NCBI GenBank assembly: GCA_030549495.1
Contig: JAUIRK010001056.1
Location: 983,501 to 1,047,500 of the forward strand
DNA length: 64,000 nucleotides
Direction of reading: 5' to 3'
From: Nectonema munidae
Lineage: Eukaryota > Nematomorpha > Nectonematoida > Nectonematidae
The position numbers and the translations under genes were made by a program. This document shows, one piece after another, positions 10,545 to 22,800 of the stretch (its first letter is position 1; the number at the start of each line of letters is the position of its first letter). The notes under the pieces were generated by a model. That model was not told where the DNA came from, made no database searches, and was given only the letters and a program-made list of their open reading frames with translations.

Positions 10545-10850
10545 GCCGGGGTTGCCGAAAGTGCTCGGTATCAATCCTCTGGGGTCGATGAGGGTATTCT
10601 AGGGGTCGATTATGTTATGGAGAATCAATTAAATTTCTAGGCAGGAAAAAATTGAGATAGTCATGAAAGTTATGTATTAGTGTATAAACAAAGAATAAAA
10701 TATTATTTTATATACCATTATTTTAAAGGTAAATTTTCAAATATTATTTATCATCATCAAAAAGATTTCATATTTTTATTAAACTTGTCTGGAAGTCGAG
10801 GCGAAAGCAAATGTTCTAATGGGGTAAAATTTTACGGGTTAAAATTACGC
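10545..10850. mobile_element. Diverged second copy of the 8807-9125 hAT element
   Basis: Shares most of its length with the 8807-9125 element, for example GGTCGATTATGTTATGGAGA, ATAAAATATTATTTTATATA-like middle sequence and a GTCGAGGCGAAAGCAAAT block. The ends (CCGGGGTTGCCGAAAG and ACGGGTTAAAATTACG) have mutated and no target duplication remains. It is therefore clearly older. Confidence 0.75.
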
Positions 10851-10894
10851 ACATCCTTAAGGGGCGATGATTAAAGAAATTCACCTGAATTTAA

Positions 10895-11055
10895 TCTATG
10901 TACGCCACTGGTAAAAGTACCTTTGGGTGTTTTCACCGAGAAGGCACAATTGCACCGCTTGTATCGAACTATGGGGAAAGGAGGCTTGATGCGGGATCGA
11001 ACCCAATACCTTAAGTTATCGAAACCCAGTATCTAACCAACATTACATATGCCAT
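10895..11055 (-). mobile_element. tRNA-derived SINE, family A, copy 1
   Basis: On the minus strand it opens with a tRNA-like head: GTTGGTTAGATACTGGG as A box and GGGTTCGATCCC as B box of an RNA polymerase III promoter. A body ending TGTGCCTTCTCGGTGAAAAC and a tail (CCAAAGGTACTTTTACC) follow. Copies at 38205-38325 (+), 38588-38715 (-), 44148-44295 (-) and 63139-63240 (-) share these parts, which establishes a family rather than a tRNA gene. Confidence 0.75.
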
Positions 11056-12704
11056 TGGTACAATAATAGGATGCATCTAACAACTGTCGAATTCGAATTA
11101 TATGATGTTTTTAGTTGATTTTGGCGAGGAATGAAGGTTTAGTTAGACTTATAGTCCACATTGAGTAATAGACCGAAAAATATGCTAACTTACAAAAACC
11201 CACCTGAGAAGCAAAATGAAATCGCAATCTATTTGTTTCTTAATCATTGGAGTTGTTATTCCCTTAAGTATTACTGTTTGCATCGGCTAAACGCGATGAC
11301 AAGGGCAAATAATTTGAATTTCATGTTATACCATTTGATCCCAAAAAAGCAAAAGACATTAATCGATTAAAATCAAGAAATGGTTGGCTGCGCTGGATAG
11401 TAGTGTTTTATACGTAGCACAAAATATTATTGTAAAAAGTCGGGATACAACGAATCACTTTACGTATTCAGCTAAGTTTCTTCTAAATTGATCATAAGTA
11501 AATGTGATACTTGAGGGAGAGAAGACAGTTAAATCTTTCAGGCCTTTGAGGATCAAAATTTTCAAAACAAATCGTCCACATATAAGAAACATGATTTCTT
11601 GATTTTAAGGCGGTTTTATATTAAACTACTCAATGCTGCCTGCTCTATCATGAATCAAATGCGCTAAGCAGGGTGCGAGATTTATGGGTCAAAAAGGTAA
11701 TAATAATATAATTAGTGTATTAATCCTTTTAGACAACGTTTTTCCAAAATTAACTGTTTGTTTTTCTTTTCAAATTATTATTTTTCATGCAAATTACAGA
11801 CGATTTTTGTTTCGTGGTCATTGTTGACGCACGGTGGCTGAAAGAGTACCTTTTATAAATTGTAAGTAAGTTAACATGATAATATTATAAATGGTTGGTA
11901 AAATGATTTTGGTAAAAAAAATTGCTCAAAAAAGAATCTACATAATACAGATTTCTATACAACATATAAAAATGGAAACATTGATATGAAATTTTTAGAG
12001 TAAATACAATTTAAAAATATTTCACGCCTCAAAAAATCGTCCAATCCTGCTCCAATAATTTCAACAATGTGCGGTCTTTATATAGACAACTTTACATACG
12101 CCCCCTCATCGTCAAAGAAATTTCTTGATAGAGGCTATAGTCAATTTTATGGTTGTTGATACGCCGGATAGAAATTAGAAACATGGTTGTAGAATAAGAG
12201 AGAGGAATCCAATTTTTAGCTAAATTTTCAGTCATGGGAGTCGAAGTAAGATTCAAAAAATAACACCGACTCCGACTCCAAAAGCATAAGATTGCCAGAT
12301 TTTTAAATCATCATAACGGGATAAATATGGAATTGTAAAAATTCCTGAACAAAATTTTATATTTCCTACAAAAATAATTAATATAAAAGTCGGATGAAAG
12401 TAAATGAGAAATTTTTATACTAAAAAAGGAAATAATCAATCATATTTTGAACTAGAATTTTGAAACCTCCTTTTTTGGAACCATAAATTTAATGAGCGAT
12501 TATTCTTGTATCTAGCATATAAGATCAGAACAATCCCAAAAAAGGAACATCTGACAACACTAAGCATAGTTATGTAGGTAGAAATTTAAAAGAGGAGGAA
12601 GTTTGATCGGAGTGGGTAAAAATTCTCAAGTGTCTCAATCCCGATTCTCTAATTAAGCTACTGCTATAGTCATAGACTAATAGAATTTTTGGACTAGTCA
12701 AATA
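11056..12704. other. AT-rich spacer with MITE scraps
   Basis: Near 11541-11580 and 11718-11830 there are fragments of the piggyBac-type MITE family (CCTTTGAGGATCAAAATTTT and TTAATCCTTTTAGACAACG with an internal CAGACGATTTTTG), too decayed to bound. Around 12235-12290 is a GGAGTC/GACTCC-type repeat. No coding exon seen. Confidence 0.4.
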
Positions 12705-13250
12705 AAGTCAGACCTCGTTTATCTGACAACCGCGCTAACCGACCAACTACTGACTGCAGCCAATTTGGTCAGCGTTGTTCTGCCATATTATTCCGACCAA
12801 ATTCCAACACAGACAGTGCTTCAAATTGAACTAATTTCTTTTAAACATGCTTGTAGAGTTTGCTAATCCGACAAATTCTTTTCATAATACCTTTTTAAGA
12901 TTGACTGTGCGATAGTACTTGTTCACAAATGGAATGGAATATTTTCCATATGTTTGTGGATGAATCTTAGTTTATAGATAAAGATGATGCATTGACGAAG
13001 CATTATTTTCTTTACTTTTCCCATTTCTTTGGTGTAGGATAGAAAGAAGTTGAAGTAGTCATTTGTGAAAGATTTTTTCCACATTAAACATAAATATTAT
13101 ATATACTTGATATAATAAACAACATTTTAGTGTGAGGTATTGATTCTTTATAAATTTTAAACATTGGTAGAAATTTTGTTAATCCCACAATTCATAATCC
13201 AACAAGAATATGTATGAAGCCATCAGTGTGGGATAAACAAGGTCTGACTG
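12705..13250. mobile_element. Tigger/pogo-like non-autonomous element
   Basis: Inverted ends AAGTCAGACCTCGTTTATCT on the left and, on the inverse strand, CAGTCAGACCTTGTTTATCC on the right. A TA lies immediately outside each end (12703-12704 and 13251-13252). CAGTCA-type ends with TA duplication are typical of pogo/Tigger elements of the Tc1-mariner superfamily. The interior repeats end-like motifs (GCTAATCCGACAAATTC, GTTAATCCCACAATTC) and has no open frame. Confidence 0.8.
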
Positions 13251-16200
13251 TATTTGTATAAGTCAAACTTTTTAAGGTTTTAAAATTTTTTATCCTTAAT
13301 CATGCCAAATTTTAAATACAAGTCGAACTAATTTTGTAGACCAAATGTTTTGAATGTGATATATTTATAATGCAAAAATCGAATTTAAGAATTTTTTACT
13401 AAATAAGATCAAAGTTGCTTTAACAAGAAAAAAGGAAGAAGTATTTCTTCTTATGAAAAAATGTAAAGAAAAGAATAAACAAAACTCATATCAAAGTATT
13501 TAAGAGGATTTAGTTTAAAGATATTGTATACACGATTCTTATGTTAATAAAAGTAATTTTATCATTTAAAGTAATAATTATGAAAGGTGTTTTTAACTAT
13601 TGTTCGATTAAGAGACCGGGTTTCGTTAAGTGGAACAGAAAAACTTAGGGGGTTAGAGACTTAAAAACAAGTTTGTTGAAGACACACTTATATAATAATG
13701 CATACATATTTGGGGTGTCTTGATGTAGTCTTATTCATAAATGAGTCATTATATCTTTGTCATGGCAATTATATTGTTTTATTGGGGTTATAAGGTACTT
13801 TCTACTATATTATAACTTTCACATAAATTTGAACATTTTTAAAAATAGCATAAAATTATGCTCGCCTGACTTATCTACAAACATAAATATCAATTCTTGA
13901 AAGTTTCTCTTTGCTATTCGCCTAAGTATGTTTGACTATTAGTATATTAAATTTTATAAATATAATGTTTGACATTTTTAATAAGGAAAAATGTTAGGTT
14001 TCCGTCGTTGAAGACCTATCAGATTTGTGTCTGAAACTCAACCGTAAAGCAAGCAAAGTAAAATGGAAATGCTTCTCACAAGTCAAGCAAGTCTTTTAAT
14101 AATATAAGATAGAAATAAAATTGTAAAAATTCCAAATTGAAATGCTTTTTCACCCTCTTGAAATCACATTAAGGAGGAGAAGGGCGTCGCCGTTCCTAGC
14201 CTGGCCTGCTTTGGGATTTAAATATTGACTACAAAATGCCTATAAAAAGATATTTGTATACTATCAAACAAAAGTTGTAAAGAGATTAATTTTTTGTGAA
14301 TGATTTCGAAATGCTAGATTTTCATTTGGAAAGCTGTAAGCCAAACCCACACGGTTGAAGATTCTAAGGCTTTTAATATCTAATTTCATACAATGAAGTT
14401 TTTTATTTTTCAATAAATGTTATAATTTAATAGACTTTTATTGTGTGAAAGCTTAAAATACTTTCTTAATTACTTAAAATATTTTCTAAATATCGATATA
14501 GGTTAACCATCAGTATCTGCATTTTAAAATGTAATTAGAATCGTAATTAAAAGCGTTAGAAAAATTCAAATCGGTACCACAACTATTTAACTTATGATTC
14601 AGGTTGTGGAATTAAGTCATGTTTTAAATATTATGTGTGGCTCATAATGATATTACATGTATAAATCACAGGATTTCAATGATATAATATTGAAATGAAC
14701 TTTGTTGATAAGCTATTGAAATAACTTAGCCTAGTAAATTTCAAATAATGATTGACTATTATCGTGAAAAGTTAAAAATTTGACTTCTTTTTATACAAGC
14801 CATAACTAAAATTGGATTATATATCATAGTATAGCATCAATAAAATGATATATTAAACAAAAATATCAATAAATAATATCAAAGAAAATTGAGGAATGAA
14901 AACATGGAATAAAAAAGAAATTTTGACAAAGAATTTTATTTTGTGAGTGATAATAAAGAATAATTTCTATAAAAATGTGTAAAGTACTGTAATTTTTCCA
15001 TTATTCAAAAATTTTAAATATTTCAAAGACATAAACTCAGAGATTGAAAGAAACATATATACAACAACTGAATAAATTATCAGAAAATTTTAACTATTTT
15101 ACTAAAATAATACAAATAAACACATATTTATGTAAAAATTGAAAAAATAAAAATTAAACCATATTACAAGTACATTTTAAATTTAAAGTTGAGTTGTTAA
15201 TATTTAGCATGTTTGTCCGACTAAAAAGGTCAACAACAAAAATTATTTTAAACTTTTGATTTTTTAAAAATTAAAAGTCATATTGAGAATATTTAACTTG
15301 GAAATTTTAAAAATAATTTTTTATATTAATTTGATCTAAAAATCTTTGATGACTTGATAACAATAAAATTGTTATAACACAAATCTAATATGATTTAAAT
15401 AACTAAAAGAATGTAACAGTATGACAAAATTTCGTTTTTACAAAATATGTAAAGAAATAATAAAGGATCAAGAGTTTCAAATTATCATTATATAAAACTT
15501 TATAGATTTGATAAGTTAAAAATTTTAATTATTATTTTATTTTTACCCATTGTAAGATTTGATAAACAAATAAATTGAAAATTTTATTAAAGTAATTTTA
15601 AGAGATAAAAGTATCTTAATTAGAAGAGTGTTTATTAAAAAGAATATTTCAACTCAATGAGTTTTTTACAAATTAATTCAAGCAGAAAGCGGAGGAAACA
15701 ATTTTTATAGGTAAGATGTAAAGCAAGGATTTCTTGTCAGTTTAGACTTACAACTTTCCTGCATAAGCGATCCTTTCTACTTTCTGCTTAAACTGCCGAA
15801 ATATTCTATTTAATGAAGATTTGACAATCTACCTTACTACATATTTTATAATACATAATATGAGAGCCCTTCAACTTAAGTTGTCTATAATATCAATGTT
15901 AAAACAGTAATTAAAAGAATCCCCCTAAACTTCGTTAAGATATATAAATGTATACTCTAGTAAAAAAATGGACCTATAAATTAACATTTTTATATAAATT
16001 TTTCACATTCAAAAAATGGAAATTTTCAAATTATTATTAATTTAAATATATAAATCCTTAAAACACATATGAATAATCATATTCACAGCCTTTTATCTTT
16101 TTACGTGTGGCTTAGAGAAAAATAAAAAAATATGGTGGAACAAAGGGCACATTTTTTTGAAAAAAAATAAAAATTTCTAATTCTTCAGAAACTCAAAAGT

Positions 16201-16799
16201 CAACAAAAATGTAATTAAAAATGTTGAAGCCTGTTTGGTAGCTCACCCAAACTCTACTAATCTAATTGGATTGGATTGGTAAGGATGTCAAAGCACTATC
16301 CAAAATTAATTGATATGCTTGCAAACTGCTTGTTATATACTAAACTAATACAAAAAAGCATTTTTCATATTAAAAAAAATAAATAAATTAAATTAAATAA
16401 AATAAAATAAAAAAAAGTAAAAAAAATTAAAATTGAAAGGTTTATTTTCCAGTCTTTTTAATTTTCTTTTCTCAAAAAGTTTTTTGAGTTTTAAGAGTTT
16501 CCTTTCTAAACTGCTCAAACTTTATTCTAAAATTTGATAAGACAGTAGGTAGGTAGGTATGGAGATTTCTAAGCACTTTCCAGCTGGAGCTGATATGCTT
16601 GCAAGTCTGTTGGAATTTAGTCTTCAAAGTGTAAGTTTAGTCTTTGTGGGTCTTTCTGAAATAGAAAAGAAAATTTGGAAGATTTTCATGGCTGTAGACA
16701 CTAGACTGTTTTGTAGAATGTAAGGGTTAGTGACTTATTGTTATTGGATATTTGGGGTAAGATTGAGTGTTTGGTTTGCAGAGAGTATTGGTTCGATTT
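13251..16799. other. Long AT-rich spacer with one imperfect duplication
   Basis: No gene recognised. Two imperfect direct copies lie near 16268-16335 and 16548-16612, sharing GGTAAGGATGTCAAAGCACT-like and CAGCTGGAGCTGATATGC-like segments that both end in GATATGCTTGCAA. They may be two copies of the 3' end of the adjacent LINE. An A-rich low-complexity block (about 16360-16440) separates them. Confidence 0.4.
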
Positions 16800-18170
16800 T
16801 GGTTATGAGAAGAGAGAGATGTTTGATGAGTAATGGATGTTGTAGAAGATCATGTAGAGAGGATGGAATATCTTTAAAAAAGTAGCGGCTTTTTTCAAGG
16901 AGTTGGTGTCAGTGGGAATGAAAAATTGGACAATAAAGGGGAATATGTATAGGTGTTTCAATGTACGAACAGCTAAAACGACAGAAAGTGTTTGAGTGAA
17001 GTTTGAATTTGAAGAAGTATGCATTAGAAGGGCAATGGGATGAGAGCCAGCGAATGATGTTCCGAGGGAGTGAGTGAAAATGTTTGTTTAAAATGAGTTT
17101 TGATAATGGCATAGATGTCGGAAGTGATGTGATTGTTGAGTCAATAGATTGTCGCCACTGCAGTAGTATAGAGTTAGTTATTGTGTTTGTAAATGTGGAG
17201 ATGGGTAGAAAAAATAGGGGTAGGATCTATGAATCGGAGATTTTTGATTTTGCAACGTAAGCGACAAGGTAGTTTTCGAAACATCTGGAATGAGCTGGGC
17301 ACAAGACAATTTTTAATTCAAAGTGATTAGATAGGTGAATAAGTTTGCTTGCTAAACTATAATTTAAGTGTGAGATTTTGTTTTTAAGTTTTAAGTCATT
17401 TATTAAATTTTGCGAGTCTGTGAAAAAAGTTATATATTCGAAGGAGATAGAAAAGGAAGTTAGGTTATTAAGGAGTATGTTGCAGGATAGTAATACTGCG
17501 TGAATTTTTGTTTCGTGTGCAGTGATTTCTGGATCTAGGTTTGTGTGTTGGATAAGAAATGGTTTTTTTGTGTTTTGTAGGAAGAATGCGCATGCAGCTG
17601 AAGAGCGGTGTTGTGATTTGGAACCGTTAGTGAAAATTGAAAGCGAACTGATAGTATTTGTTGTACGTTGGTGAGCTATAGAGTTTAGGGCAAGATATCT
17701 ATGGTGACAGATGGTAGTGGTGTAAGGAGGAGACGAAGAAGGGTGGATGAGCTCGATTGGGTGATTTAATGGTAGCACCTGATAAGATCTTTTGTTAGGA
17801 GCAAACTGAATTAATAAGGAATTGTAGTACTGCAGTGATTGGGATGTTTGGGTTGGGTTTAGGTTAGTGAAAGGATGTGGTGAGGGTGTAGAGCATAATG
17901 TTATTAGGTAATTTTTAAGAAGCGTTTTCTTTAGATTGAGATTGAGGGGTAGCGTGTTTGTGAATAATTCAAGTTTTGTAGTTGGTGTAGTGTGATAGGC
18001 ATTGGTGATAGAAAGGAGACAGAGGCGATGAATTTTGTTAAGATGAGTAAGGGATGACTGATGTTTCAACTCTAAGCCCCATGAAAGAATTCCATATTTG
18101 AGGACAGGGAAAATGAGACTTTTATAAATGAACTTTGTGATTTTTGGAGAAAGTCCCCATTTTTAAGAAA
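16800..18170 (-). mobile_element. 5'-truncated LINE with RNase H domain (I/R1-like)
   Basis: On the minus strand the frame starts within the region after the reverse transcriptase (SPKITKFIYKSL then LKYGILSWGLELKHQSSL, the usual 'l..gs..Wg' segment). It runs through a linker into an RNase H domain: SIFTNGSK, where families have TDGSK, so the first catalytic Asp is Asn; HETKIHAVLLS with the Glu; ITFFTDSQNLI with the second Asp; and CPAHSRCFENYLVAYVAK at the end. A later frame has CRFSCSYIETPIHIPLYCPI, the Cys-His motif at LINE C-termini. The body is 280 codons without a stop, then shifts frame. The sense strand is strongly A/C-rich. Sequence homology stops at about 18170, so the copy is 5'-truncated and inactive. 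Confidence 0.85.
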
Positions 18171-18469
18171 TTCCATTTTTAACCTTCGGATTACGAACAT
18201 ATGGCAATTTACTCCACGATAAAACTAAAATGAAAATTGCAAGAAATTTTTCCATTATCAAAATTTTTTCAGTACTATGTAAATTTCACTTTATTTTCAA
18301 GTCTTTTAAAAGTGGTATTTATATTTTTTTCATAACATACATTCAAGCATGAGATTGAAAATTTGAAAAATATTTTAAAAATTTTTAAACTTTTTGTATA
18401 GATGGCGTTAAAATTTTTTGAAAATTAAGTATAATAAAATTTTTTTATAACCAAAAATTAGAGTGGCAA
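18171..18469. other. AT-rich spacer
   Basis: Nothing recognised between the truncated LINE and the piggyBac relic. Confidence 0.4.
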
Positions 18470-19100
18470 TTGAAAGGAAGTATTAGAAAGCAAATAAAAG
18501 CAGAACTTATAAGCAGGAATTGCAAGCGAAGTTTGAATGGGCTTCGCAAATAAACTTGAAACAAGTTTTGCATTTTCTAGTAGATCGAATCTTTTTAGGA
18601 AGACAATTGAAGCAAAATCCTCTACGGTTAGATGATGATGAAACATCTACAGAATTATATCCAAAAATGATAGAAGAGATTTTGTTTTCAAGTTGATTTG
18701 AGGTGTTGAAGCTCTCACTTGCAATGACTCTTCACTCAGACACCTGGCAAGTTTTTTCAGAAAAAGCTTTCTTGCGTTGTTCATTTTTGTTGGATAATCT
18801 TCAGGTGAATTATGTTTAGAGATTACATAAGCATTTAGACAAGATATATCAAGATAGTTAGAAAAAGCCGCAACAGTCCAACTTCGACATGGCTTGTAAG
18901 ATCTGTAGTGTTTGACCTTCGATTTCCTACGTCAACACCACTTTTATGTTTATTGTACTCCAAGAAAGAATCAGGTTTACCATCTCTGTTTGAAGTGATG
19001 ATTTTGAGATCTTTTGCTCTGTGTGTTTTGCTATTGATGAGATGTTTTGATACGAGCATAACAAATTTGTTTTCCTACGACCTACATCAATAATTGTTTC
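18470..19100 (-). mobile_element. piggyBac-like transposase remnant, C-terminal half
   Basis: Minus-strand blocks appear in piggyBac order. KPDSFLEYNKHKSGVDV matches the YNstKgGVD block. SNYLDISCLNAYVISKHNS matches the 'lfFnllDis..NayvlY' helix. MNNARKLFLKKLARCLSEES matches the R..Fl..La.. segment. CFNCLPKKIRSTRKCKTCFK followed by FICEAHSNFACNSC is the C-terminal Cys-rich zinc-binding domain. The blocks lie in two frames with stops between them, so it is not functional. The N-terminal half with the first catalytic Asp residues is absent, and a hAT MITE sits 195 bp upstream of the preserved part. Confidence 0.85.
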
Positions 19101-19294
19101 ACTTTCTTAAGAAGTGAATGCAATTACTGACTACTCTGAGTCAACACGAAATTTTATCTAAAAATTGAAACTTCTAGTTTTTATTTCACGAATGATAAAT
19201 TGGATTTTTAAAATAGTTAATAAAGCTATACATTAATATTCTTTTGTGCTTCACTTTTTTTAAACTCTTTGAAGGAATTATGTAACCCTCAAGT

Positions 19295-19830
19295 CAGAGG
19301 CGTAGCTAACACTTTTGCCGCCCGGAGCGGTTGTAAAATCTGCCGCCCTTTATGACGTTGAGTTTCAAAAGCCTCCAAAAATTCAAGACCGTACGCTAAC
19401 GGTCAGGCGAAGACTTGATTGTAGTTAGGGTCTTCAAAGTAGACGGCTGGGCTCAGAAATAATTTTAAAGGAGTCATTGAGAGAGCTCATCTTGTTAACA
19501 ATTTTAACTAACAATAAAAGTAAAAAATGAGATGTAATTACAAAATAAACTGCGGTTTCTATACATCTCATAGCTAAAAGAAATTTCAATCCTTAAAAAT
19601 GAAATAAGAAACAAAATATAAAAAAATGATGGACGGGGAGTGCCTTTTTGACGCCCTCCACTAAAATTAAAACAGTCACAAAAAACTGGAATCGATTAAA
19701 TTGAACAGAAAATTTAAACTAAAAATTAAATGGAATATTTTAACAAATGACCTTAGGACAAAATGCCGCCCCTTAAAATCTGCCGCCCGGGGCGGACCGC
19801 CCCTGGCACCCCCCACTAGCTACGCCTCTG
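19295..19830. mobile_element. Non-autonomous hAT element with 8-bp target duplication
   Basis: 536 bp with inverted ends CAGAGGCGTAGCTAAC and, inverse, CAGAGGCGTAGCTAGTGG. It is flanked by the exact 8-bp duplication CCTCAAGT (19287-19294 and 19831-19838). Subterminal repeats TCTGCCGCCC and GCCGCCCGG occur near both ends and would be transposase-binding sites by analogy with other hAT elements. No open frame. The perfect duplication indicates a relatively recent insertion. Confidence 0.93.
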
Positions 19831-19838
19831 CCTCAAGT

Positions 19839-22800
19839 AAACAGAAATAAAGTATGTATTTTTAACTCATTTTTATCTTTTTTTTTTAAATTTACTCACT
19901 TTTTTTTGTAAATTATATCTAGAATATTTAGTAAAATATATTCAACAAAATTTTATTATAATTTTTGAATTTTTTATGTTATAAATTTTCTATTTTTTTT
20001 AAATTTACTGACATTTAGTAAAATATATTCAATGAAATTCTATTATAGTTTGAATTCCATAAAAAAAAGTTTTTAATCAATTTTTGTATCAAATGTTTGC
20101 TTACTAAGTAATGTAAAATAAATATATTATTTATTCATTTAGATGTATATTGTAATTTTTATGCTTTATAGCATTGCCTATATATTAAAACTACTTAAAA
20201 ATTATATAGTTTGATTGACATCACAACAGCCAATAATTTGTCAGAGGAATTTTTTGATTGACGGAACCGTAAAGTAAAAGTTTACCTTTTGGTCTATGTT
20301 AAAATATAGGAAGTCAGATTTTTTCAAAAGTAAAAACAATATTTTCAATTTCTGAACTGTTTTATAGCAAAAATGATAGATCGTAGAATTAAAAATTTAT
20401 TTTCCATTCAAAAATGATATATGTCAATCAAAAATTGTAAACTTTAAACCTTAATTAAGTGTTTTAGAAATCACTAAACAAATAGTGTTTTGGCTTGATA
20501 TTTGTTAAAATATATTTTTGAACAAAAGGGACATGCCAACAATAAAAACTGTGGAAACTTTTAAAGTTCCTGCTAACCTTGATGATTTTCTTGAAGTTTG
20601 TAAAGTTAGTGTTATAAAAGTAGCTTATGCAAATCACGCGTTTGCAAAATTTTCCCTCAGCAACAGTGGAAAATTGTTTACCTCTTCCAAAGTGCATGCA
20701 AATTATAAAAGAATCTATCAAATCAACGGAAAGATTTTCTTACAAAAGTCCATTCATTTGATTAGGGTTGTTACTGGAAGATTTGTATAGAATCTTTCCA
20801 GTGTATAAATACTAGTATGTTTGTACACACACTTCTTCTTTGGCTTTCAATAAATTATACCTTCTTTACTCTTTCTCTGGTTAAAACATAACAGGTAGAT
20901 ATAAAAACAATTTTTTTAGAATAAGAATAAATATCCGAAATAAGTCAAAAAATGGATGAAGATTAACCGATACTAAATATTGATGAACACAAATTGGTCC
21001 TTGATATACTTATCTTCCAAAATACATCCCATTAATAGAATCTAATTTCGTGGAATAAAGAGTTTGGACCCAAACCTGAAACTCATCATAACGTTATTAA
21101 CTCTTTTAACTCAAAAATGGCACTCTGTGACAGTATAGGATGAAAGCTGAAATACTTCATCATTCTAAGATAGAAAATGTTTGGTAATCTCTTATTTATT
21201 CTATACCTCATCAATGATATTCTAGATCACATTTACTTTATTCTATTTTCCCAGGTAAAGCATGAAAACGCAGAAAAATTGATATTTCTTCTTGGGTGGA
21301 ATGTTTTTTCTTTGGTTGCACTTCACGTACGTCTCTTTTTAATATCCCTTCTTTTAAGCTAAGCTATTCAACAGTACCCTAAAATCAAGAAATCATTTGC
21401 ATCAGTTGAAACTGACGATTAAAAAGCCAGTGCACACCTTTTATTTTAATTGAGGCGCTAACTCCTTAATTTTACAATGGATAATTGATGTTTTTATTCT
21501 ACTTTTTTGTTTTATATTTTCATCCTTGTTAGATGATGTATATTTATTTAAAACTGCTAATTAGTATTTCAGATTTGAAATGCGACACTATTTATTAATT
21601 AAAGGTATATTTTTCTCAAAAATCCAATTTTGCAGATATTAATGATATGGCGTCCTATTTTTTAGACAAAATCAACAATACCTTTTTTTAAAGTTAATCA
21701 AATGTGAACATGACGAATCAAAGAATAAGTTTTCTTAAAAACTAGTGTTTGGTGTTTTTTCATAAAATTAACTTTTTAACTGATTGAATTTGAGGACGGG
21801 AATTTTGTGCTATTTTCAATGGAATTAGCTATTGTCATTTTTTGGCCAGCGGTGTGACCCTGATATTCAAAGGGTAAGATTTATCACTTGATTCATTCAT
21901 TAATTAAGATCTGCTTAAATGCCAATCCAGCCAAAAACTCTTCCTATTCTGTTTACTTTTACATTTTGTGCGTAGTCTACCATATGCTATTTCAGACTTA
22001 GTACGCTAATGTTGATGCTAGTTTATATACCCGTGACATAGATTTTTTTCCAAAAATGATATCGCCTTCAACTTTTATAACCAACACAGAATACCGACTT
22101 TCAAATGCGAAGCTATTACCGGTAAAAAACCGGTAACGCTGGTAATGATATTTTGAAGACGGTAATTTACCGGTAATCAAAAATTCGGTAATGTCAGAGC
22201 ATCATATGCTTAAAATATTAGACTATACAAAAAGCATTAAATAGTGTATTCTGACTGATCCTAAAACTTTGATGAACAAGCTCGTAGGCGTCACAGAACC
22301 GTTGGGTAAAAACTCATCCTTCATACTAAGTGTACGCAAACTTTCCGAAATAAAACTTCACACACATATGCGTATTAATTTTAATTATATAATTTTTCAA
22401 ATGAGTTATATTCGATTAAGTTTTTTAATTTTTGGAAGTTCTAACAAATAAAGCGTATACTATGCATGCCCTTGCCCATCTGTTTATCCCTGTATAGAAA
22501 TAAAAAAATACATTTTAAAATTCGTCTGGTGAATGAGCTAGGATCTCTATCGGCCCCTAAAAATTTAGGTCATTCATCATTTTGAAAAAATTATTTCATT
22601 CTGTGCCATATTTCAAATCTGCAAACAACGGGCGGTATATCGTCTAGGTTGCGAGCCAGGATGCAAACGATGGCCATTCAAATGAGGGGGGGGGGCGAAA
22701 TGCCTTCTTGCACCCCCTGCTTCACCGCTAATAAATTGAGCTTGGCTTTATTTTCATTTTTCCTGATCAATCTTACCTTAAACGCTTGCACGGCCGTATA

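Noticed and set aside
20464-20790. Open frames on both strands (85 and 90 codons)
   Set aside because: No family resemblance, start codons are poor and no splice signals support either; left as unassigned sequence.
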